Source of the DNA: Pandoraea norimbergensis
GTDB lineage: Bacteria; Pseudomonadota; Gammaproteobacteria; Burkholderiales; Burkholderiaceae
Length of the DNA stretch: 64,000 nucleotides
Assembly: GCF_001465545.3 (NCBI RefSeq)
Contig: NZ_CP013480.3
Span: 1,054,001 to 1,118,000, forward strand
Direction: 5' to 3'
Shown: positions 36,878 to 44,038 of the stretch, one piece after another
Layout of the letters: every line of letters begins with the position of its first letter
Numbering within the stretch: the first letter of the stretch is position 1
The notes under the pieces: model-generated
Database searches by the model: none
Told to the model about the DNA's origin: nothing
Seen by the model: the letters and a program-made list of their open reading frames with translations, nothing else
Translations under genes and position numbers: made by a program

Positions 36878-38000
36878 TCGCGTCCATACCCCGGGAAATG
36901 CCAGACCGGGTGGGACCGGAGAGAACCGCGCGCTCGAAAGCATCCTCGACGACGAGATGCTGGAACTCGAAGGCGCGGTGCCCACCCCGGGGCGAGGGAT
37001 GGCGCGCGCCGCCAGACCGCCTGGCGAAGGGTACATCGCGATGATTGAGTCGGCCATTGCCCACGATGAAGAGGCGGCGCTCGCGGAATCTCAGGAAAAT
37101 CTCAGCTTGGCTTTGGGGGTTCGCTTCCGGCGACCGGGCCGCCCCGAGCCGCGCGACGACAAGGCCAGGGCGCGCGCGTTGCTGGAGCAGCAGACGCGGC
37201 AGCTTGAACGCGTCAGCGCGCCGCAACTCGATCGGCTACGTCAGCAAATGCGCGACCTGCCTCATGTGCCAGATCCGCGTGAATTGATACGCCGCGCGGG
37301 GCTATCGGCAGGGCACGCGGCGCTAGTGGTTTGCGCGTGGCTTGCCGACGGCGGCCTGCATCCGGCGGCACGCAGTCGTCTGCGTCGTCTGCTCGACGAA
37401 CTCACGTCGGGCGACGATTGGGCCATCGAAGCCTTTGCCGTGCTCGAATGCGGCAACCCCACTGCCGCATTGCTCCAGCAGCTCAAGACACTTTACCGAC
37501 AGGCGCATGGCCAACAGCGCTCGCTCGTGCAGTGGTTCGACGAATGTCGCAAGTTCGGGCAACGACGCGCGCGTCTACGGGCGTTGTTGCAAGCGCTGGG
37601 GCTGGAACTGGGTGCGCAGAGTGCCGATGCCGACACGGCCCATCTGGCGGCGGTAATCGATGACTTGCGGTGTGTCGTTCTCTTCCTCACGTTGGAGTCG
37701 ACCTGCGAGCAATCCGCCGCGGCCATGCGAGCGGCCGGATATGCCACCTGCGAGACTGATACGATGATTGTCGAAGTGCTCACGTTGCTCGATCAGCCGT
37801 GGGCGGGGGCGGAATGGTTCGCACAACGTGCGACGTATCTCGGGATGACAACACGGGGTGTGCACTATGCGTTTTCGCGCGAGCTGACGCTGCTGGTGAA
37901 AGCCGCGCACGACGGCTGCTTCCGGGACGAGACACAGCGTGACGCTTTGAACGAGGCACTCGATACGTGGCGTACCGGCATTGCGCAGGACGACTTGTAG
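36870..38000 (+). CDS. sctW: T3SS gatekeeper SctW (SsaL/SepL-like, YopN-TyeA fusion class)
   Basis: A 376-residue cytosolic protein that controls the switch between translocator and effector export. The HrpJ/YopN-like region covers about residues 50-250, with LARDLPHVPDPRELIRRAGL-like helices, and the C-terminal TyeA-like part contains RCVVLFLTLESTCEQSAAAM and GMTTRGVHYAFSRELTLLVKA. SsaL in SPI-2 occupies the same slot. Its expected partners, SpiC/SsaB-like and SsaM-like proteins, are encoded elsewhere in the island. It overlaps sctL by 8 nt and ends the first plus-strand operon. Confidence 0.83.
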   Translation: MVDRVHTPGNARPGGTGENRALESILDDEMLELEGAVPTPGRGMARAARPPGEGYIAMIESAIAHDEEAALAESQENLSLALGVRFRRPGRPEPRDDKARARALLEQQTRQLERVSAPQLDRLRQQMRDLPHVPDPRELIRRAGLSAGHAALVVCAWLADGGLHPAARSRLRRLLDELTSGDDWAIEAFAVLECGNPTAALLQQLKTLYRQAHGQQRSLVQWFDECRKFGQRRARLRALLQALGLELGAQSADADTAHLAAVIDDLRCVVLFLTLESTCEQSAAAMRAAGYATCETDTMIVEVLTLLDQPWAGAEWFAQRATYLGMTTRGVHYAFSRELTLLVKAAHDGCFRDETQRDALNEALDTWRTGIAQDDL

Positions 38001-38048
38001 CCGCGCATGCGTGCATGGCGGCCTGTTCACATAGCGATCAACGAAATC

Positions 38049-38462
38049 TCATGCGCGCAGATGTTCACGGCAAAGTTTGATGCGGTCGTAGAAGTCGGTG
38101 AGCGCCTGCGCGAACGGTTCCGGCTCGGCAGACGCATCCTCGTTCACCAGCGCGTGCAGAACGAGCCGATTGTCTTGCGCGCGTAATTGCACATGTCCGG
38201 TGATCGCCCATTCCGCCGGCTCGATCAGCAGTTGCAGAAGGCGCTCGCTGTTGGCGCGATGCAATCGCGCAGCCTCGTCGGTGGCGACAACCGAATGAAT
38301 GCCGCAGGTCTGATTTTCGAGCGTCTCCACGATGATGCTCGGTGAGGCGTTGAACGTCAGTTCAATGGGCGAATGGTTGTCGACGGTGTGGATCTTGCCC
38401 GGATCGCAGCCGATCAGCTTGAGCGCGTCTACAAGGGTCTGCGCGAGGTCGTGACGTGACAT
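38049..38462 (-). CDS. Probable type III secretion chaperone, CesT-like (class I)
   Basis: A 137-residue acidic protein (C-terminal segment NEDASAEPEPFAQALTDFYDRI) with the size and alpha-beta pattern of class I chaperones: an N-terminal helix (MSRHDLAQTLVDALKLIGCD), beta strands IELTFNASPSIIVETLE and GHVQLRAQDNRLVLHALV, and a C-terminal helix. The start complementary to 38460-38462 is preferred over one 25 codons upstream. It is the last gene of the minus-strand operon, but 262 nt separate it from the SsaE-like gene. Which secreted protein it serves is unknown, since no effector gene is adjacent. Position corresponds to sseA in SPI-2. Confidence 0.6.
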   Translation of the reverse strand: MSRHDLAQTLVDALKLIGCDPGKIHTVDNHSPIELTFNASPSIIVETLENQTCGIHSVVATDEAARLHRANSERLLQLLIEPAEWAITGHVQLRAQDNRLVLHALVNEDASAEPEPFAQALTDFYDRIKLCREHLRA

Positions 38463-38724
38463 GGTGTACGTGCTCTTAAAATTTGACGGTGATGGGACCT
38501 CGGGCGATTCGCGCGTGGTCATGACATCGACGCTCACCCAACAATTCCATGATCGAATCGGTGAGGCGTCGTGCGCGAACGCCGCGGTGCCGAATGTTCA
38601 CACGCAGTGGCGTCGCCGCCTTTCGAGACGTGATTCGCTTTGTCGCTTCCGGGCGCATCGGTCATCGATTTCCGGGCACTTTCGGGCCCACTCGGTGTCG
38701 TCGCGACGATGGCCATCAGCGAGG
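38463..38724. other. 262-nt non-coding gap inside the minus-strand T3SS operon
   Basis: Unlike the rest of the island, where genes overlap, this stretch holds no gene I can support. The short open frames on either strand have no ribosome-binding site and no family features. It could contain a promoter for the chaperone gene or the remains of a lost gene. Confidence 0.5.
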
Positions 38725-38991
38725 CTATTGCGGTCCTCCTGTCGCGCTTGCAGGTCCGTAGGACGCGCGAAAGCGCTGCGTCAGCCGCGAGAGAATGGCT
38801 ATCGCCGCGTCAACGGCCTCGGCCTGCGCTCGGGCGTGTCGGTGCGAGGCGGGGGACAGCGGCGATTGCAGCGCGTCTTTCAGCGTTTGCTGCGCGCGGC
38901 TGAGTCGGGCAAGTTGTACCAACTGTGAAGCCGGCACCTCAGGGGCAGAAGCGGCAAGTTGGTCTTCAATCTTCGTCAAGTGTGTCGTCAA
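38725..38991 (-). CDS. T3SS needle co-chaperone SsaE/EscE-like
   Basis: An 88-residue helical protein downstream of sctD, exactly where ssaE follows ssaD in SPI-2. The N-terminus MTTHLTKIEDQL closely resembles my recollection of SsaE (MTTLTRLEDLL), and the helix-rich middle QLARLSRAQQTLKDAL and AVDAAIAILSRLTQRF fits the EscE/YscE fold. This class pairs with SctG to hold the needle subunit. Translation starts at TTG, complementary to 38989-38991, with GGAG about 9 nt upstream; it overlaps sctD by 26 nt. Confidence 0.65.
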   Translation of the reverse strand: MTTHLTKIEDQLAASAPEVPASQLVQLARLSRAQQTLKDALQSPLSPASHRHARAQAEAVDAAIAILSRLTQRFRASYGPASATGGPQ

Positions 38992-40348
38992 AGGTGTTCT
39001 CCGGTGTCAGCGGCAAATAGAAGAGCCGGTCGTGTGTGGCAATCGACACACCGTCGGCAGAGACGGCAATGACATGCGCCCCCCCTGCCAGCCGGGCGCC
39101 CGGCATGAGGCGAGTGCCGTCGGCCAACGTAATGTGTGGCGCAGTGGGTGAGCCGCCAATGCTCACCACCGGTGCCGGCAGACCGGTTTGTGAAAGCGTC
39201 GGCATCCGCACCGGCAACGGTTCGATGCGCAGGCGCAAGGTGCGTGAAGCGTCATTCCACGTGTCTGCGAGGGACTGCAATGCCGCCTGACGTTGCGCGG
39301 ATACCGGACCGGTGAGCCGCCAGCCGTCGCGCTCGCGTGTGACGTTGACACCGCGCAGCTGATCCGCGTTTTTCAGAAGTTGCACGACCGTGTCGAAGCC
39401 GTCGGCTTCGTCGTTGTCGACGCGCCAGCCATGGGGCAGGGCGAGTGCATCTAGCGCATCGGAAGCGGCACGCCACCGCGCGTCCGCGACGAACGCGCCG
39501 CTGATCACGATCTCGCCACCCGGGGCGACGCCGACATAGGCCGCGCCGTATCCGTAAAGACGCAACAACGTTCGGACGGACTGTGTCAGGTCTGCGGGGC
39601 ACCATGTGTCGTCGCGTACGACCCTGTCCAGCCTCCGCGCTTCGGTACGCAGTCGCGAACGGACGTCCTCAGAGGCGCAACCGCCGGAGAACAAGACGGC
39701 CCCTTCGGAGAGGGTCAGTGAGATGCCGGGGGCGATGCGTCCGGCAAGCGACTTCAGCGTGCCAATGTCACCCGATGAGGTAATGACGTTGGCCGCGCCC
39801 GTTCGCCAGATCATGGCGCCGACGGCGAGGGCGGCCAGCGATACGCCTGTGGCGGCGAACCACGTTACCCGGCGCGGGCGCTTCGAGGGCTTTCGCCCCA
39901 AGGGCCACGAGAATGCCGGATTGTCCTGCGCCAGTGACGGCTGCGTATGGGTTTGTCGCTGCGCAGAAAACTGACCCGCGTCGGACGCGAGACGTGCCGG
40001 ACGTCGGGGCAACGGCACAGGCACCGGCAATTCGGCGTCGCCGGCATCCAGCCAAATGCCGAGTCCTGCCAGATCGACGACAGAGCGTAGCGGCAGCCGG
40101 ATGGAGAGAGGAACGTCCGGCAAGGCGTCATCAGTCCACCCAAGTGGCGCACCGTCGACCCAGACGTCGGTGCGGGTGAGCAGGTGCACCCCGTCGTCGT
40201 CCACGTGAAGCGTTGCCCCGACGCCATTCTCCAGCGCCATGGCGATATCCGAGTCTTCCGTGCCAAGCGAAAACGCACCGTGCGGCAAGGGCAGCGAGCG
40301 CCCGGCAAGCGGGCCGTCAAGCAAGGTGAGTGTGTACGTCGTCGTCAT
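38966..40348 (-). CDS. sctD: T3SS inner-membrane ring protein SctD (SsaD/EscD-like)
   Basis: A 460-residue bitopic protein. The N-terminal cytoplasmic FHA-like domain (about residues 1-115) starts TYTLTLLDGPLAGRSLPLPHGAFSLG. A membrane helix follows at about 159-180 (TWFAATGVSLAALAVGAMIW), and periplasmic ring-building modules make up the rest, including AGRIAPGISLTLSEGAVLFSGG and RLYGYGAAYVGVAPGGEIVISG. The C-terminal region ends in an acidic TPENTFDDTLDED. It overlaps sctC by 4 nt. Confidence 0.9.
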   Translation of the reverse strand: MTTTYTLTLLDGPLAGRSLPLPHGAFSLGTEDSDIAMALENGVGATLHVDDDGVHLLTRTDVWVDGAPLGWTDDALPDVPLSIRLPLRSVVDLAGLGIWLDAGDAELPVPVPLPRRPARLASDAGQFSAQRQTHTQPSLAQDNPAFSWPLGRKPSKRPRRVTWFAATGVSLAALAVGAMIWRTGAANVITSSGDIGTLKSLAGRIAPGISLTLSEGAVLFSGGCASEDVRSRLRTEARRLDRVVRDDTWCPADLTQSVRTLLRLYGYGAAYVGVAPGGEIVISGAFVADARWRAASDALDALALPHGWRVDNDEADGFDTVVQLLKNADQLRGVNVTRERDGWRLTGPVSAQRQAALQSLADTWNDASRTLRLRIEPLPVRMPTLSQTGLPAPVVSIGGSPTAPHITLADGTRLMPGARLAGGAHVIAVSADGVSIATHDRLFYLPLTPENTFDDTLDED

Positions 40349-42033
40349 GTTTTCGGCTCGCCGGACGTGGGCTCGGCCTTGATGAGGAACAGCCGGATCA
40401 CGCTTTCATTGCGATGCGTGGTCGAGCGGAAGAGCCACCCGATGAACGGAATATCGCCCAGCAGCGGGATCTTGTTCTCCTGCTCGTGCTGGGTGTCCTG
40501 AACGAAGCCGCCTAGCAGCAGACTCTGTCCGGCCTGAAGCGTGGCTTGCGTTGCAATGGCCGAGTTGCGTATCGACGGGACTTCGTTGCGGGAGTCACGT
40601 GCGCTGCGTATTTCGCCGCCGTCTTCGATGTTGAGTGTGAGCATCACCTGATCGAGGCCACCGGCGTCGTCAGGCACGAGACGCGGCGTCACGCGTAACA
40701 GCGAGCCTGACGTCACGCTCTCGAGCTTGGCTACCTTTTCTCCGGTGACCTTCGTGTAGAACGTCACGCTGCGATCAAGCACCGCCTGCATGTTGTCGAG
40801 CGTGACGATGGACGGCCGCGAAAGCACGCGTGCTTTCGAGTTCCGTTCAAGTGCGGAGAGATTGACCATGAACTTGTTGGTGTCGCCGACCACCGCCGAA
40901 AACGTACCTTGATCGCTCGCGTCGGCACCGTTGTCTCCTCGCGTGCGGCCGCTATTCAGGCCCAGCGTGCCGAAGCCGCCAAGCCGCGCGCTACCGGCGA
41001 TATCGACGCCTAGCTCGGCGATGTCGCTGGCGTTCACGTCGATGATGGCGACCGAGATGTCGACCAGACGCGGACGCACATCCAACTGAGCAACGAGATC
41101 CGCGTAGAGCGGCAGGTTGCGGCGTCGCTCGCGCACCACGACGGCGTTGCGGCGCGTGTCAGCGGAAAAGCGCGGTGTGTTCGCGCGCGGCGGGCCCGCT
41201 GCCGTCCCTGTCGCCTCGCCCGCCACGGCGACGAGCGGGCCAGCACCGAGAATCAGGTCTTGCAGGACGCTGACGACGCCCGGGACGACAACTTCCTGTC
41301 CGCGATAAAAGTACCTCGTGTCGGCCGCCGTCGCGAATTTCAGGGGAAAAATCTCGATGGTCTCCTCGCTCTCCTGCTGATCTCGGGCGTCGCGCTCGAG
41401 GTGTTCGGCGAGCATTGCGACCGTTTCCAGGCAGGCTGGCACGCCGGCGATCTCAAGCGCGCGGGCGGCGGGAATCGCCCGTGCGACGCAGTGCTGCGGG
41501 TGAAGGACACCAGCGCTGCGCAAATGCGAAAGCAACTGATCCGGTGATGCATAACGCAGCGACACGACCTGTCTTGCGACCTCGCTGGCCTTATAGATAT
41601 GCAACGTCTGGCCGTTGAAATACCACGAAAGCCGATAACGTTCGGAGAGCGCGTCGAGTGTCGCCTGTGGCGTACCCGCAGGCAATGCGCCGATGAACTT
41701 GTCGGTGACCTGTGCGCTGACGATCGTCGGGACACGGTGATGCGCACCGAAGTCGCGCAACAGTTCGGCGAGTGGCGTGCCCGCGCTCTGGAAGAGGAAC
41801 GCGCCACCGCGCCAGATCGGCAGGGTGGCCGTCGTCGGAACAGGGTTCGCAGGGTCGAGAAGCGCTTCTGACGCAGACGAGGCGGGCAAAGGAGGCAACG
41901 GGAGTGCGAGCGCTGGCATGGACGCCGCAATGGAAAAAATCGCGGAAACACATACAGACAAACCCGCAGACAAACGCAACAGCGCAACACGCCGTAAGAC
42001 AAGATGAAGCGAGCGGTGAATCCCCATAGTCAT
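40345..42033 (-). CDS. sctC: T3SS outer-membrane secretin SctC (SsaC/EscC-like)
   Basis: A 562-residue secretin. The N-terminal signal sequence is SVCVSAIFSIAASMPALALPLPP, followed by N-domains (RGGAFLFQSAGTPLAELLRDFGAHHRVPTIVS) and the beta-barrel secretin domain with VRERRRNLPLYADLVAQLDVRPRLVDISVAIIDVNA, VTLDNMQAVLDRSVTFYTKV and the terminal GQSLLLGGFVQDTQHEQENKIPLLGDIPFIGWLFRS. It overlaps both the SpiC-like gene upstream and sctD downstream by 4 nt. No pilotin gene is evident nearby. Confidence 0.97.
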   Translation of the reverse strand: MTMGIHRSLHLVLRRVALLRLSAGLSVCVSAIFSIAASMPALALPLPPLPASSASEALLDPANPVPTTATLPIWRGGAFLFQSAGTPLAELLRDFGAHHRVPTIVSAQVTDKFIGALPAGTPQATLDALSERYRLSWYFNGQTLHIYKASEVARQVVSLRYASPDQLLSHLRSAGVLHPQHCVARAIPAARALEIAGVPACLETVAMLAEHLERDARDQQESEETIEIFPLKFATAADTRYFYRGQEVVVPGVVSVLQDLILGAGPLVAVAGEATGTAAGPPRANTPRFSADTRRNAVVVRERRRNLPLYADLVAQLDVRPRLVDISVAIIDVNASDIAELGVDIAGSARLGGFGTLGLNSGRTRGDNGADASDQGTFSAVVGDTNKFMVNLSALERNSKARVLSRPSIVTLDNMQAVLDRSVTFYTKVTGEKVAKLESVTSGSLLRVTPRLVPDDAGGLDQVMLTLNIEDGGEIRSARDSRNEVPSIRNSAIATQATLQAGQSLLLGGFVQDTQHEQENKIPLLGDIPFIGWLFRSTTHRNESVIRLFLIKAEPTSGEPKT

Positions 42034-42503
42034 GAGCGGTGCATGGCACGAAGCCGTTGGCTGGCTTGCCGCGCGCCGATGTACTGGATAGATGCAGGCG
42101 ACGTTGGGTTGCCGGGTTCCGGCTTGGGGGCGACGAGGTGACAGGCAAGTATCTGGCGGCGAAGCTGCGCCTCAACGCTGGCGGGCGTCTCGTCGTCATC
42201 GAATCGATGCGTCCACCACACGTCACCGTGTGCGATGCAAACGCTGTCGCGGCGAAGCTCCGGCTGAGCGGCCAGCACGAGGGTGAGCCGCGTGAGCCAG
42301 CGCGGCGGCAGGGTGTCGTCGTCAGTAGCATGCGCACCGAGCCGGCGTTGCGCAGGCATCGGTATCGCGATGGCCACACAGAAACTATCGTTGAGCGTGC
42401 AGACCCAGCCACGTTGACCGTCGAGATCAATGGCATGGCGCGCGCCTTGTACATCGCGCGGGGTAATCCAGTCGAGGGCGGCGAGCGCGAAAGGCAAACG
42501 CAT
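42030..42503 (-). CDS. SpiC/SsaB-like T3SS gatekeeper component (SepD-type)
   Basis: A 157-residue protein immediately upstream of sctC and overlapping it by 4 nt, the position of ssaB (spiC) before ssaC in SPI-2. The order of features agrees with my recollection of SpiC: an N-terminal FALAALDWITPRDVQG, a DGQRGWVCTLND strand, the helix RLTLVLAAQPELRRDSVCI and VEAQLRRQILACHLV near the end, followed by about 25 unconserved residues. SpiC/SepD proteins bind SsaM/CesL and SsaL/SepL and hold back effector export. The start complementary to 42501-42503 is preferred to one 33 codons upstream. The match is by eye only. Confidence 0.6.
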   Translation of the reverse strand: MRLPFALAALDWITPRDVQGARHAIDLDGQRGWVCTLNDSFCVAIAIPMPAQRRLGAHATDDDTLPPRWLTRLTLVLAAQPELRRDSVCIAHGDVWWTHRFDDDETPASVEAQLRRQILACHLVAPKPEPGNPTSPASIQYIGARQASQRLRAMHRS

Positions 42504-42810
42504 ACGTGGAGAAGATTGTCGGGAGAGAGAAGGAGGGAGTACCGAACCCCGCAAAGCGGCGGTCGAACGAGGACGATCCATGTGTCCGGCCTGCGCCCGC
42601 AAAGACCGGAATTGTCGCGTGCCTGCGCGCGAGTGCCATCCGGCACATACCTGATTTCATGTGCCAGTACGCCACCGGAAGGCAAATATCCAACGTGATG
42701 TCGCGCGGGAGATACGGGATAAAGCTCAAGAGTCGTCTAGCTAATTCGGATACCAAAATTATGGTCAAAAATCCGTATATCCATAAAACACAAATGTCCA
42801 GGAGTCGGGA
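42504..42810. other. 307-nt divergent control region between the SpiC-like operon and the response regulator
   Basis: No gene supported. The right half (about 42690-42800) is AT-rich (ACCAAAATTATGGTCAAAAA and following), unlike the rest of the island, and probably carries the promoters of both divergent units. I could not identify a specific SsrB-type repeat with confidence. Confidence 0.5.
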
Positions 42811-43470
42811 ATGACGGGAAGCACAGGCGTTATCGTTGTAGAGGACCACGAGTTGCTGGCGGACGGCATGTGCCGTCTGGTCGAGGGGGATCTCAAGTGG
42901 CGCGTGCTCGCCCGGGTGGCCAACGGGCTCGACGTCTACCGTGCGTGTCAGGTGCATCGTCCCGATCTGGTGATGCTTGACCTCGGGCTGCCGGGGATGG
43001 ACGGCATCGATGTCATTCGTCAGTGCTGTCAGCGCTGGCTCGGCCTGCGGGTATTGGTCAACTCGGCGAGTAACGACGGCGAGCGCGCGCGTCAGGCGCT
43101 CGATGCGGGCGCGGCGGCGTACGTGTTGAAAAGCAGCGCGCGCGATACGGTGATTCACGCTGCCCGGCAAGTGATGACAGGGCGGCGCTTCATTGACCCG
43201 GCCGTGTTTGGCGTGATGCGAACCCCGGCGCAGTCGCCCTACTTGCCAATCCCCTGCGACAACGAAACGCCTGAGCGTCTGCTCACGTTGCGAGAGCGTC
43301 AGGTACTCAAGCTGGTCGCAGAGGGGCAACGTAATCGAGACATCGCCGCACTGCTCTCGATCAGCATCAAGACGGTCGAGACGCACCGGCTCAACATGAT
43401 GCGCAAGCTCGACGCTCACAACGTGGCCGATATCGTGAACTGGGCACACCGGCTCCGCATGATGTTGTGA
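42811..43470 (+). CDS. NarL/LuxR-type response regulator (SsrB-like)
   Basis: A 219-residue two-domain regulator. The receiver domain (about residues 1-120) has the acidic pocket VVEDHEL, the phospho-acceptor Asp57 in MLDLGLPGMDG, a Ser in NSASN at the Thr/Ser switch position, and Lys in YVLKSSA. The C-terminal LuxR helix-turn-helix includes LTLRERQVLKLVAEGQRNRDIAALLSISIKTVETHRLNMMRKL. Its size and place inside an SPI-2-like island match SsrB. No sensor kinase gene accompanies it in the window. The AGGAGTCGGGA ribosome-binding site is good. Confidence 0.88.
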   Translation: MTGSTGVIVVEDHELLADGMCRLVEGDLKWRVLARVANGLDVYRACQVHRPDLVMLDLGLPGMDGIDVIRQCCQRWLGLRVLVNSASNDGERARQALDAGAAAYVLKSSARDTVIHAARQVMTGRRFIDPAVFGVMRTPAQSPYLPIPCDNETPERLLTLRERQVLKLVAEGQRNRDIAALLSISIKTVETHRLNMMRKLDAHNVADIVNWAHRLRMML

Positions 43471-43606
43471 CGCCCGGACGATCGCGCGTTTTGGGGTGAA
43501 GTTCAGGTCTGCGCCGGATGTCCGGTGCAACACGTGTGCGAGACCATCGCTCGTGTTCTTGCCATTCCACTTCACGACTGCCTAACCGGTATCCGGTGCG
43601 CGCCGC

Positions 43607-44038
43607 ATGCACTCCTCTCCGATCGATCTCCAGACGCAACGCAAGCTTGAGCAGCTCTTCGAACTGATGGCGCTGCCGGCACGCGCTATCGCACCGAAGA
43701 TGCGGGTGACGCTTGCGCCGTGCCACCTGATGATCGAGGCCGGGACGACGGGGGTGACATTCGCGCTGACATTGATCGAGCGGACCGCACGAGCGGAGCG
43801 TTGGTTGCCGTTGTTGCTGCAAACCTGCGCGCCGGAGTGGAGCTTGGGCATTCCGGTGCGGGCCTGCGTGGCGCAGGGGCGTCCTATGTTGATCGCTACA
43901 CCGGCCACGGCGTGTCGTTTGCAGGCGGGAGACTGGCTGCAATGTCTTTCGCGCATGCGGCGCCTGCTGGAGCGTATCCATGCCGAACAACAGCGCGATG
44001 CCCGTGATGTCAGCGACGCTGCGGAGCCACGAGGATGA
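43607..44038 (+). CDS. SsaM/CesL-like T3SS protein
   Basis: A 143-residue protein overlapping the start of sctV by 4 nt, the position of ssaM before ssaV in SPI-2. Sequence is poorly conserved: a helical N-terminus (LQTQRKLEQLFELMALPARAI), a beta-rich middle (HLMIEAGTTGVTFALTLI) and a C-terminal helix (LQCLSRMRRLLERIHAEQQ). SsaM/CesL forms the gatekeeper complex with SpiC/SepD and SsaL/SepL. Assignment rests on position and size more than on motifs. Confidence 0.5.
   Translation: MHSSPIDLQTQRKLEQLFELMALPARAIAPKMRVTLAPCHLMIEAGTTGVTFALTLIERTARAERWLPLLLQTCAPEWSLGIPVRACVAQGRPMLIATPATACRLQAGDWLQCLSRMRRLLERIHAEQQRDARDVSDAAEPRG

Noticed and set aside
38461..38928. A 155-codon plus-strand open frame opposite the SsaE-like gene
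   Set aside because: No ribosome-binding site, biased Arg/Ser composition, and it covers the SsaE-like gene, which has positional and sequence support.
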